Shown: positions 16,378-23,386 of the stretch, piece after piece
Numbering within the stretch: the stretch's first letter is position 1
Layout of the letters: every line of letters begins with the position of its first letter
Assembly (NCBI GenBank): GCA_945788155.1
Contig: CALZKX010000132.1
Coordinates: 1 to 31,137, forward strand
DNA length: 31,137 bases
Source of the DNA: an uncultured Flavobacteriaceae bacterium
GTDB taxonomy: Bacteria; Bacteroidota; Bacteroidia; Flavobacteriales; Flavobacteriaceae
Reading direction: 5' to 3'
Made by a program: the position numbers and the translations under genes
The notes under the pieces: model-generated
The model's input: only the letters and a program-made list of their open reading frames with translations
Database searches by the model: none
Told to the model about the DNA's origin: nothing

Positions 16378-16821
16378 TTAAAATCCATTGAGGATGTTAA
16401 AGCTTCCATTATAATTTCCGGTAATAACAATACCATTATCATCTGTGATTTGGTAAGAGCAATCTACTGTACCAACTCGTGCAACATAGTCTATAACAAT
16501 TGTGTTTATTGTTAATGTTCCACTATTGCTTTCAGAAATACTATAGGGATTTGAAATACTTGAAAAATCAAATGGATTATTAAAGCTATTTAACTGTAAG
16601 TTTATATCTAATCCTAATGCAAATTTGCTACTAAAGTATTTGTCTATAGAAAGTCCTAAAACACTACCATTTTCAGCAAATTCTTTAATGTCACCAGTTG
16701 GCACACTTATACCTACATAAGGTTTAATTTCTAAAGCTTTGCCCTGTGTTGTCTGAGAATAAGACAATAGCCCTCCAAAAACCAACAGTAGTCCAACTAA
16801 AATGCAATTTCTTGTATTCAT
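16378..16821 (-). CDS. Outer-membrane beta-barrel-like protein, possibly truncated
   Basis: The product is 147 residues with a signal peptide (about 1-22, ending near LLSYSQ). The next part (GKALEIKPYVGISVPTGD and IDKYFSSKFALGLDINLQL) has the alternating strands of small OmpW/OmpA-like barrels of Bacteroidota, in which 'GxSxPxGD' marks the first hairpin. Such barrels are usually 190 residues or more; here strands fade after about residue 95 and the end (DYVARVGTVDCSYQITDD onward) looks different. It could be a truncated or rearranged barrel. The start is preceded by GGGAG three bases before the ATG, an unusual Shine-Dalgarno-like site for this phylum. It heads the run of exported proteins. 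Confidence 0.5.
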   Translation of the reverse strand: MNTRNCILVGLLLVFGGLLSYSQTTQGKALEIKPYVGISVPTGDIKEFAENGSVLGLSIDKYFSSKFALGLDINLQLNSFNNPFDFSSISNPYSISESNSGTLTINTIVIDYVARVGTVDCSYQITDDNGIVITGNYNGSFNILNGF

Positions 16822-16984
16822 ACTCCCTTGATTTTATATAAAGAAGGCAATATGCTTGCGCTTTTGAAATACTGAAACCAAGAGTGGTCGGTTTGAATTG
16901 ATTATCTGCTATATTGAGTTATATAATTGTTTTTCTTTTTCATAAACAAAAAAGATAATATTACACATAATATGGTTGTTTGTT

Positions 16985-17041
16985 GAAAAACGCTATGTTA
17001 CCGAAGTGGTTTGTAATGAATTACTTATGCTAGGGAAATAA
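16985..17041 (+). pseudogene. Detached 3' end of ssb (19 codons)
   Basis: In frame this reads EKRYVTEVVCNELLMLGK and stop, the same as the end of the intact ssb at 10251-10307 except Ser to Asn. The DNA differs at 9 of 57 positions; eight of these changes are silent. The copy therefore comes from a once-functional, diverged ssb rather than a recent local duplication. Homology fades just before 16985, and no start or OB-fold sequence precedes it. It lies in the 447-bp spacer 16822-17268, together with a long palindrome (17054-17212) and the Rrf2 promoter. Confidence 0.85.
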
Positions 17042-17053
17042 TAACCAAACTTA

Positions 17054-17212
17054 AGAAGCTCTCTAAAAAGTGATTTATAGTGTCATATTGAACCTTTCGA
17101 CTGTCGCTCAAGACAGGCTAAAGTCGAAATATCTAACATGCTAAATTTATGATTCTTCGACTTTACTCAGAATGACAGAGTATAGTTTTTTATTACTTTT
17201 CAGAGAGCTTCT
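17054..17212. repeat. Long imperfect palindrome, GTCATTCTGAG-type dispersed repeat (copy B)
   Basis: Outer arms 17054-17073 and 17193-17212 pair at 18 of 20 positions. Inside, TGTCATATTGAAC (17081-17093) and the TTCGACTTTACTCAGAATGACA region (17156-17177) mirror each other around TCGAAATATCT and GATTCTTCGA. A small hairpin CTGTC-GCTCAA-GACAG (17101-17116) is nested in the left half. The core and layout match copy A at 2026-2150. Confidence 0.65.
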
Positions 17213-17241
17213 AATTCAATTTAAATTAAAAGTATAAATGC

Positions 17242-17249
17242 TATATTTG
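17242..17249 (+). promoter_or_regulatory. Predicted -7 box for the Rrf2 gene
   Basis: TATATTTG, an exact TAnnTTTG match, ends 19 bp before the Rrf2 ATG at 17269, leaving room for a short leader. A clear -33 TTG is missing, as is common for regulated genes. Confidence 0.5.
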
Positions 17250-17268
17250 GTGTTGTAAAAACATCTAT

Positions 17269-17727
17269 ATGCTAACTAACGCCACCAAAATTGCTATTCG
17301 AGCTATGCTATATTTAGCAATGTTCTCTGATGAAACCAAAAAGTTTGGCGTTAAACACATTGCAGAAACTTTGCAAATACCAAAACCATTTTTATCAAAA
17401 TTACTTCAGAAACTTAAAAAAAGTAATATAGTATCTTCTACAAAAGGTCCTCGTGGTGGTTTTTACTTAAACAAATTGAATGCTAAAAAAAGTGTTTGGG
17501 ATATTATTGTTTGTATTGATAATCCTGAACGTTTTGACCACTGTTTTTTAGGTCTAGCAAAGTGTAGCGACGAAAACCCATGTCCTGTTCATTTTACAGT
17601 AGCTCCCTTTAAGAAAAAAATTATGCGGGATTTTAAAGATAAAACCATTGTAACCTTAGCCAATGAAATTAAAAGCTCCGACAAGGTTATTATTTCATTA
17701 AAGGATTTTGATTCTATAGATTCTTAG
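17269..17727 (+). CDS. Rrf2-family regulator, NsrR/IscR-like with three-cysteine motif
   Basis: The 152-residue product has the Rrf2 winged helix at residues about 1-75 (AIRAMLYLAMF, IAETLQIPKPFLSKLLQKL, TKGPRGGFYL). The three conserved cysteines that hold an iron-sulphur cluster in NsrR and IscR are present: Cys92, Cys99 and Cys105 in CFLGLAKCSDENPC. This supports a redox- or NO-sensing repressor. It is convergent with the NorB/NorC-like genes, and a candidate operator (inverted repeat 19650-19667) sits at their predicted transcription start. Control of that pair is therefore the likely job, by analogy with NsrR. IscR-type iron-sulphur homeostasis is less likely given the absence of isc/suf genes here. 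Confidence 0.85.
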   Translation: MLTNATKIAIRAMLYLAMFSDETKKFGVKHIAETLQIPKPFLSKLLQKLKKSNIVSSTKGPRGGFYLNKLNAKKSVWDIIVCIDNPERFDHCFLGLAKCSDENPCPVHFTVAPFKKKIMRDFKDKTIVTLANEIKSSDKVIISLKDFDSIDS

Positions 17728-17747
17728 AAAGAAGATTTTATTGGCTT

Positions 17748-17804
17748 ATACTTAACCCCATTAGCAACCTTATTATTCTCATCTAGATTTACAAAAATCA
17801 AATA
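17748..17804 (-). pseudogene. Detached, degraded 3' end of metG (copy B)
   Basis: Read on the minus strand this gives YLIFVNLDENNKVANGVKY, matching the MetG C-terminus NLVFVNPDENDKVSNGLKI at 12 of 19 positions. DNA match is strongest in the GATGAGAATxATAAGGTT block (17 of 18). The natural stop is lost and the frame runs on to the end of the Rrf2 gene. It lies 91 bp downstream of the norB-like gene, on the same strand. The rest of the 168-bp gap 17728-17895 shows nothing else. Confidence 0.7.
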
Positions 17805-17895
17805 TGGTTTAATAACTTGATTAAATTTGAATCTTATTAAAGAGAACTATATAGTTAGACGATTTATTTACTTCCAGTAAAAATAATTTCATTTA

Positions 17896-19233
17896 TCAGT
17901 TACTTTTTAGAACTTTAAAAAGTGCTTTAAATAAAGTTAATGATAACGTTGTGATTGAAATTGCCAAACCCAGTCCAAAAACAAAAAAGGCAATATAGGT
18001 TGTAAATAAACTATCCTGCATTTCTGAAAAATGAATATCTTTTGTAAAATACATCCAATTACTTTTTATTACTCCTGCATAAAGCAATGTGCAGAAAAAA
18101 AGAAACAACATGATATTAAATAGGTAATAACTTCGCTTTATAAAAAGTGTTGTTGTTTTAAAACTAGGCAGTATTTTTTGTACTATAAAAAACACTGATG
18201 CCATTAAAATAGTTGTATTAATCCCTATAGTGGTTCCCATGGAATGTGCTACGGTAATATGTGTACCATGGGTAAAAAAGTTTATGGCGGGAATAGAGAA
18301 TAATAATGCTAGAATTATGTTTATAAAGACCCAAAAATCGGCAGCTTTCAAGAATCTATAGACCATACAATATTCCTGTTTATCCTTAATAGATAAAGAC
18401 TTAATCCAACTATAAATAATGTGGCCTAAAACAATCCATTCAGTCATACTTACACCATACGCTACATAACGAATCCAGGGTTGCATAGGAATAATATACG
18501 TATGGTGTGCCCAACCAAACATAAGATTAGTCAGCCCTAAAAAATAAAAGAAGAACACCATTTTTCCGTGTGCTAAATTGCTGTCTCTTTTAATTTTTGA
18601 CATCAAATAAATGGCTGTTCCGTAAACCAACATATTCCATGACCCAACAAATGATCCATACGACTTCCATTGCACAGCCATATCTGTAATAAAGCGCTCT
18701 CTAAAGCCTGGAATAAGCCAAAAATGTGCTTCACACAAATGGTAAATCATAAACACAATTCCAGTAGCCCACATCCAATAATACACAGACCAATTTTTTA
18801 CATTTTTTGCGATTGTTTTATAGTAATTAACTCCAAACAAAATCCACCCAAAAAGTATTGGAATTGTTAATATTGGCGTATAAGATAGATATTCTCTACC
18901 TTCCATTTTTCCAGATAAAAATGACACGTAAATTCCTATAGCTGTAATTATAAAAACTACAAAATGTAATTTTGAAAGTTTTTTGGAATACAATGAAAGC
19001 TTTTCGATGTGGGTTATAAAAAAATAGATGCTTCCTGTTACACAAAGTATAATCCAAGAAATTACAGTGGTAACATGAAATGGGCGCATTTTATGAAAAG
19101 GGATATACTCTTTTAGAAAATCTGGAATGATGTATTGTAATGAAGCAAATAGCCCAAAAAAAACACCAAGTAACAATGCTAATAATGCTGCAATTATAAA
19201 AAGTAAAGGCGTTTTATTTTTCATTTCTATCAT
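17896..19233 (-). CDS. Divergent NorB-like haem-copper oxidase-superfamily subunit I
   Basis: The 445-residue, roughly 12-helix membrane protein pairs with a NorC-like cytochrome c, so reduction of nitric oxide at the cytoplasmic membrane is the expected role. Low-spin haem ligand His53 (RPFHVTTVISW), the His243-His244 pair of the FeB site (GWAHHTY) and the high-spin haem ligand His330 (ITVAHSMG) are seen. However, helix VI (VQWKSYGSFVG, about 187-197) has no histidine where the third FeB ligand belongs, and the second His of the usual H-x-H in helix X is Met332. The active site therefore differs from classical NorB and from CcoN. Start 19233 overlaps the cytochrome gene by 20 bp; an alternative ATG is at 19224. 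It might instead be annotated as a cbb3-type oxidase subunit I. Confidence 0.75.
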   Translation of the reverse strand: MIEMKNKTPLLFIIAALLALLLGVFFGLFASLQYIIPDFLKEYIPFHKMRPFHVTTVISWIILCVTGSIYFFITHIEKLSLYSKKLSKLHFVVFIITAIGIYVSFLSGKMEGREYLSYTPILTIPILFGWILFGVNYYKTIAKNVKNWSVYYWMWATGIVFMIYHLCEAHFWLIPGFRERFITDMAVQWKSYGSFVGSWNMLVYGTAIYLMSKIKRDSNLAHGKMVFFFYFLGLTNLMFGWAHHTYIIPMQPWIRYVAYGVSMTEWIVLGHIIYSWIKSLSIKDKQEYCMVYRFLKAADFWVFINIILALLFSIPAINFFTHGTHITVAHSMGTTIGINTTILMASVFFIVQKILPSFKTTTLFIKRSYYLFNIMLFLFFCTLLYAGVIKSNWMYFTKDIHFSEMQDSLFTTYIAFFVFGLGLAISITTLSLTLFKALFKVLKSN

Positions 19234-19648
19234 TATACTTATACTTTAATTCCACCCAACCTGTTGGCTTAAAAACTGCGTTGTAGTTTGGGTAATAACC
19301 TGTACTATCAATATGTTTTAGATAAGAAACAATAGCATTTTTCTCTTCTTCTGAAAAATTAAATTTTGGCATCGATTTTATACCACTATTTAAAAATGCC
19401 TTTACATACTGCGAACCTTTTGATGGATGTGATATTACATTTGTTAAATCTGGCCCTAAATAACCACCAAGACCATATATTTGATGACATGACCAACAAT
19501 TATTTTCTTGCCATAATTGTTGACCTGATACTGCTTGAGAAGATAACTTTATAAATGTTGACGACTCTTTTGTGGAGTAGATACATATATTATACACCGC
19601 AAAAAGAGTTATTAAAACAATAATGATTATTCTATACCTTAAAAACAT
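19214..19648 (-). CDS. NorC-like membrane-anchored cytochrome c
   Basis: From ATG 19648 the product is 144 residues: one N-terminal membrane helix (about residues 5-24), then a single c-type haem domain facing the periplasm. The haem site CWSCH is preceded by GQQLWQENN and followed by QIYGLGGYLGPDLTNV, a block typical of NorC; Met93 in SMPKF is the likely sixth haem ligand. It would pass electrons to the NorB-like subunit. A frame extending to TTG 19669 exists, but those codons coincide with an inverted repeat at the predicted transcription start, so ATG 19648 is preferred. The end overlaps the next gene by up to 20 bp, which indicates translational coupling. Confidence 0.85.
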   Translation of the reverse strand: MFLRYRIIIIVLITLFAVYNICIYSTKESSTFIKLSSQAVSGQQLWQENNCWSCHQIYGLGGYLGPDLTNVISHPSKGSQYVKAFLNSGIKSMPKFNFSEEEKNAIVSYLKHIDSTGYYPNYNAVFKPTGWVELKYKYNDRNEK

Positions 19649-19649
19649 A

Positions 19650-19667
19650 GAGGACAAAAAAGTCCTC
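19650..19667 (-). promoter_or_regulatory. Inverted repeat at the nor-like transcription start (candidate operator)
   Basis: GAGGAC-AAAAAA-GTCCTC is a perfect inverted repeat lying between the predicted -7 box and the ATG at 19648, where a bound repressor would block initiation. The nearby Rrf2 protein is the natural candidate. It could also act as a hairpin in the very short leader. Confidence 0.45.
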
Positions 19668-19674
19668 AAATGTA
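19667..19674 (-). promoter_or_regulatory. Predicted -7 box of the nor-like operon
   Basis: The minus strand reads TACATTTG, an exact TAnnTTTG match, 18 bp upstream of ATG 19648. The predicted transcription start is near 19661. No -33 TTG is obvious, which fits an activator-dependent promoter. Confidence 0.55.
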
Positions 19675-19694
19675 ATAGGGTTGAATTTTGCAGG

Positions 19695-19712
19695 ACATGA
19701 CTTTTGTCATGT
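19695..19712. promoter_or_regulatory. CRP/FNR-type palindrome upstream of the nor-like operon
   Basis: ACATGAC-TTTT-GTCATGT is a perfect palindrome with a 4-bp spacer, the geometry of CRP/FNR-superfamily sites. Its centre is about 42 bp upstream of the predicted start at 19661, the classic position for an activator contacting RNA polymerase. FNR-like regulators of NO and anaerobic genes use similar N4 palindromes; the half-site here is not the exact FNR sequence. Confidence 0.55.
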
Positions 19713-19731
19713 TATGCTAATCTTTAATTAA

Positions 19732-19893
19732 TGAACTGGTTTAAACTTTTTGGATTGTGGCGAAAATTAGCAATTTTTTGTCCAGTTGAGGGCACTTTTG
19801 AGTTGCATAGCATCGCTACGGAAGGAAAAAAAGACTAAAAATGGACGAAAAAGGACAATTTTTTAGCCGATTGAAAAAGTTTAAACCAGTTCA
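19732..19893. mobile_element. 162-bp MITE-like element with perfect 20-bp terminal inverted repeats
   Basis: TGAACTGGTTTAAACTTTTT (19732-19751) is exactly reverse-complemented at 19874-19893. The interior forms an imperfect long hairpin (GTCCAGTT region against TGGAC region) around GCATAGCATCGCTACGG (19805-19821). There is no coding capacity. A target-site duplication is not convincing. It occupies much of the 483-bp spacer 19649-20131, which also holds the nor promoter sites and a metG end copy. A related block pair appears at 30727-30780. Confidence 0.65.
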
Positions 19894-19911
19894 ATATAAA
19901 AAAAGGAATTG

Positions 19912-19974
19912 CTAACTTATACTTAATCCATTTAATACTGTGGAATGCTTATCTGGGTTTACAAAAACTAACAA
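19912..19974 (-). pseudogene. Detached, degraded 3' end of metG (copy A)
   Basis: The minus strand reads LLVFVNPDKHSTVLNGLSIS and then TAG at the same place as the natural stop. The MetG C-terminus is NLVFVNPDENDKVSNGLKIS, so about 13 of 20 residues match, including both ends. No MetG sequence precedes it. It lies between the MITE-like element and the start of the plus-strand kinase gene; about 160 bp of AT-rich DNA follow with no further signal seen. Confidence 0.75.
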
Positions 19975-20131
19975 GTCTTGAAATATATTTTACAAACCTA
20001 GTGAATACCTACTATGGATAAATGACAATCTATTATTAATTAGTGAAAGTTGCTTTTGTAAAAAAAATCGCTATTTACTTTAATAGTGGAAAATTATGGT
20101 TTAAATTTATGCAACAACTAACTGTCTAATT

Positions 20132-22141
20132 ATGAATAAGTTCTTATTTATTTTATTCTTATTTATTGTTTTAAATTCCTATAGTCAACAATCAAAGATT
20201 GATAGTTTAAAGTTTGTTTTAAAAAACGAGGTTTCCAATGTAAAAAAAGTAGAAGTTTTAGAATCCTTAAATAAATTATTAATTTATTCTTCTGTACCAG
20301 ATGAGTCAATTCCATATTTCACCCAGATGGCTCTACTAGCTAAAGAGTTAAATAATTTTGAGCTAGAAACTAGGGCATATAAATATATTTCTGAAAGTTT
20401 TATTAGAAAGGAAGACTTTAATAATTCGGAAAAATATGCACTAAAAGCCATAAAAATCAATGATAGTTTAAACAACATAAATAATTACCTCCTAGACATC
20501 AATCAACTTGGGAGGGTATATCACCATTTTCAAAAATATGAAAAAGCAATAGAAACCTACAAAAAAGGAATAAATCAGTATGAAAATGATCCACAAGGAA
20601 AAGCAATATGTACCATTTATCCCAATTTAGGAACTAGTTATGGGCAAATTGGTGACACTCAAAATCAAATAAGCTCCTATTTAAAAGGGGCTGAATATGC
20701 TGATAAATTAAAAAACTATACTGCTAAGAGTTTTGCGCTGTATAACTTAGGGTATATTTATATGGATTTGGAACAGTTTGACAAAGCTGAAAAATATTTC
20801 TTAAATGCGTTAAAGGATTCATCAAAAATCGAATTAAAAGCTTATGTAAATATGAACCATCATAGCTTAGGGCTTAACTATTCACGTTGGGGGAAATACG
20901 ACAAAGCTTTAAAGCATAATAAAATTGCACTAGACTTTTACCGTAAGAGTGGAAATAAATTATATGAGTTTGATGTTTTAAATAATATAGCTGTTGTTTT
21001 CAATAGAAAGAATCAGCTAAATGATGTTGTCATCTACGCTAACAAAGCTCTGAAAATAGCGAAGGAAATAAATCATCAATTAGCTATTAATGGAGCAAAA
21101 CAAACTCTTGCATCTGCATATATTGATTTGGGTCAGTTTGAGCAAGCGGAAAAACATTTATTAGAAATATCAAAAGATACAGTTAACCTTAACTTAATAA
21201 GTAGAGAATCTAAAGCAGCAATATATCAAAATTTTGCTTCAGTTTATGAAGGGAAAAAGAACTATAGGAAAGCATTAATTTATTTTACAAGATTTAAAGA
21301 AGTGAATGATTCTATACTAATTGATAAAAGAGATTCGAATGTTACTGAAATAGAAACCAAATACCAAACAGAAAAAAAAGAAAAAGAAAACCTCCAGTTA
21401 AAAGCTGATAATGTTCAACAAGAGTTGCAGCTCGAAAAAGAGAGTAAACGTAAGTGGTATTTTGGTGTTGGATTATTAGCCTCACTAATAACTCTTAGTG
21501 TTTTTATTTTTTACTATAAACGCAATAAAGAGCAAAAAACGGTTATAGAAAACCTTCAAAAAGATTTACATCATCGTGTTAAAAACAATCTTGCTATTAT
21601 AGATGCACTTATAGATGATATAAAAGATGAATTTGACAATGAAAAATTTAAAACTAAGTTAACCGAACTTCAAAATCGTATTGATAGTATTAACGAAGTA
21701 CACAGCCAGCTCTATAAAAATACAGATGTTACTAACTTACAGTTAAAAAAGTATGTCGGGAAATTGGCTAAAAATGTACAACAGTCATTCTCTAAAGACA
21801 ACATCGTTATTAAACAACATATTGATGGTTCACTGCAACTAAAAGCAGATAAATCATTCCCTGTTGGACTAATCATAAATGAATTTTTAACCAACTCCTT
21901 TAAATATGCCTTTGATGATAACACAAAAGGTGTTGTTTCTATTTCCATTAAAGAAAAAGCAAAAACCTTTATATTGTCGCTTTCGGATAATGGTAAGGGA
22001 TTACCAAACAATTTTGATATCTCAAAATTAGATTCTTTTGGTATTGAGGTGATGAAACTATTAAGCAAGCAATTAAAAGGAACTTTTGTATTAGATGGCT
22101 CAAAGGGCGTGAATCTAAATATTGAGTTCCCTAAAATATAA
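20132..22141 (+). CDS. TPR-containing sensor histidine kinase (HisKA_2 type)
   Basis: The 669-residue product has a signal peptide (about 1-19), a periplasmic TPR array (about 40-395, for example KYEKAIETYKKGINQYEND and QFDKAEKYFLNALKD), a coiled coil (405-440), one membrane helix (about 443-462), and a cytoplasmic kinase. The dimerisation/phospho-acceptor motif is LHHRVKNNLAIIDAL with His480/His481, the HisKA_2 (HWE-related) type. The ATPase has the N-box NEFLTNSFKYAF (583-594) and DNGKG (619-623). The next gene, 3 bp downstream, is its probable response regulator. TPR kinases of this type are frequent in Bacteroidota and their signals are largely unknown. Confidence 0.92.
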   Translation: MNKFLFILFLFIVLNSYSQQSKIDSLKFVLKNEVSNVKKVEVLESLNKLLIYSSVPDESIPYFTQMALLAKELNNFELETRAYKYISESFIRKEDFNNSEKYALKAIKINDSLNNINNYLLDINQLGRVYHHFQKYEKAIETYKKGINQYENDPQGKAICTIYPNLGTSYGQIGDTQNQISSYLKGAEYADKLKNYTAKSFALYNLGYIYMDLEQFDKAEKYFLNALKDSSKIELKAYVNMNHHSLGLNYSRWGKYDKALKHNKIALDFYRKSGNKLYEFDVLNNIAVVFNRKNQLNDVVIYANKALKIAKEINHQLAINGAKQTLASAYIDLGQFEQAEKHLLEISKDTVNLNLISRESKAAIYQNFASVYEGKKNYRKALIYFTRFKEVNDSILIDKRDSNVTEIETKYQTEKKEKENLQLKADNVQQELQLEKESKRKWYFGVGLLASLITLSVFIFYYKRNKEQKTVIENLQKDLHHRVKNNLAIIDALIDDIKDEFDNEKFKTKLTELQNRIDSINEVHSQLYKNTDVTNLQLKKYVGKLAKNVQQSFSKDNIVIKQHIDGSLQLKADKSFPVGLIINEFLTNSFKYAFDDNTKGVVSISIKEKAKTFILSLSDNGKGLPNNFDISKLDSFGIEVMKLLSKQLKGTFVLDGSKGVNLNIEFPKI

Positions 22142-22144
22142 ATT

Positions 22145-22951
22145 ATGGAAAAAGCACATATCCTAATTGTAGAAGATGAAGCCTTATTGTATAAACGTTT
22201 ACATAAAGTGCTCCAAAAAGAAAACTACTCTGTTGACGAATACACACCTAGTGTTGCAGAAGCCATCGCACATATAAATACTAAACGACCAGATATTGTA
22301 TTATTGGACATTGATCTTGAAGGAGAACAAACAGGTATTGATTTAGGAAAAATGTTATATGAAACATATCATATTCCTTTTATTTATGTGACAGGTTTTG
22401 ATGATGACCAAACCTTTTATGACGGACTTAGCACACATCACGAACAGTTTATAGTAAAAACAAAACCTAGATTAAACCCTAAAGAAATTTTACGTGCTAT
22501 TAAAACCGTTTTAAAACGAAATGACAATAGAGAAACTTTATTTACCAAAGAGGGAATAATGGGTTTGGTTGGCTACCTTGATGATGTAAAAAAATACAGT
22601 AATAGTGGCGTTACAAGAGTTCCTGTTAATTACGAAGATATTGCGTTTTTTACAGTTAAACCATTTATGAACCAGAACAACGAACTTGAAAAACTAAGAG
22701 CAAATTATTTATGGTTTTTAACCAAAACAGGCGAATACTATTTTTTAAAGAAATCATTAAAAGAAGTACTTCGAGAATTACCCCATTATTTTGTTAGGAT
22801 TAATGAAAGCTATATTGCAAATATTTCAGCAGAAATGTTGTGTGGACGTATTAATGGTTCCAGAATTTCTATTATGAATCAAGAATTAACTATTAAAGAC
22901 ACTTACAGCAAAGAGTTTAAAAAACGGATTGAATTATTATATCAATCGTAG
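22145..22951 (+). CDS. LytTR response regulator, partner of the TPR kinase
   Basis: The 268-residue product has a receiver domain with acidic residues Glu10-Asp11, phospho-acceptor Asp55 (IVLLDIDLEGEQTGID), Thr83 and Lys105/Lys107. A linker leads to a LytTR DNA-binding domain (about 160-268; note YFLKKSLKEVLRELPHYFVRINESYIAN). Receivers ending in the D-I-D-L-x-G-x-x-x-G-I-D pattern commonly pair with HisKA_2 kinases. It starts 3 bp after the kinase stop. A perfect palindrome and then a terminator follow, so the pair is a self-contained unit. Confidence 0.92.
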   Translation: MEKAHILIVEDEALLYKRLHKVLQKENYSVDEYTPSVAEAIAHINTKRPDIVLLDIDLEGEQTGIDLGKMLYETYHIPFIYVTGFDDDQTFYDGLSTHHEQFIVKTKPRLNPKEILRAIKTVLKRNDNRETLFTKEGIMGLVGYLDDVKKYSNSGVTRVPVNYEDIAFFTVKPFMNQNNELEKLRANYLWFLTKTGEYYFLKKSLKEVLRELPHYFVRINESYIANISAEMLCGRINGSRISIMNQELTIKDTYSKEFKKRIELLYQS

Positions 22952-22960
22952 AACTCCATC

Positions 22961-22987
22961 CCTTCCAGAGTTTTAAACTCTGGAAGG
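22961..22987. repeat. Perfect 27-bp palindrome after the response regulator
   Basis: Arms CCTTCCAGAGTTT and AAACTCTGGAAGG (13 bp each) surround a single T. There is no U-tract, so it is not a standard terminator; it may be a dispersed palindromic repeat or protect the mRNA 3' end. Confidence 0.6.
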
Positions 22988-23036
22988 ATAAGAAGCATTA
23001 ATAAAATAGTAGTTTTCACTAGAAAAATAGCCTATG

Positions 23037-23064
23037 CCACTATTATTTGAATAGTGGTTTTTTT
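23037..23064 (+). terminator. Rho-independent terminator of the kinase/regulator pair
   Basis: CCACTATT (23037-23044) pairs with AATAGTGG (23050-23057) across a 5-nt loop and is followed by seven T residues. Confidence 0.85.
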
Positions 23065-23118
23065 ATTCATTTTTTTGAGATGTACAATGCTAAAAATGAA
23101 TAAAATAAAACTATAATC

Positions 23119-23352
23119 ATGGAGGATACAGAAAAAAAACAAAAAAGGGAAGAGGCTATTAAAGACATGAAAATGTATTTAGCAAACGATTGGCAACTTA
23201 AGGAGGAAACACCTGAATTTTTTCTTTTAAAACGAAATACTGCTTCAACGGGAGTGCATATTCTTTTAGCACTCTTTTTTTGGTGGTTAATATTTATTCC
23301 AAATATTATATATCACTTTTCAAAGAAAGAGACAAAAAAAATAATAAAGTAA
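23119..23352 (+). CDS. Small membrane protein of unknown function
   Basis: The 77-residue product has a charged helical N-terminus (MEDTEKKQKREEAIKDM), an amphipathic middle containing DWQLKEETPEFFLLKRN, and one long hydrophobic segment (about residues 45-68, HILLALFFWWLIFIPNIIYHF) followed by a basic tail. It is probably a single-pass or hairpin inner-membrane protein with both ends in the cytoplasm or the charged tail inside. It resembles small Bacteroidota proteins without assigned function. It lies between a terminator and the lipoprotein gene 34 bp downstream, with which it may be co-transcribed. Confidence 0.65.
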   Translation: MEDTEKKQKREEAIKDMKMYLANDWQLKEETPEFFLLKRNTASTGVHILLALFFWWLIFIPNIIYHFSKKETKKIIK

Positions 23353-23386
23353 TTCTGTTGTATTGTAAAATTTTAAACCTAAAAAA

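Noticed and set aside
19649..19669. TTG start extending the cytochrome c by seven residues
   Set aside because: Those codons coincide with an inverted repeat at the predicted transcription start; ATG 19648 precedes the membrane helix directly.
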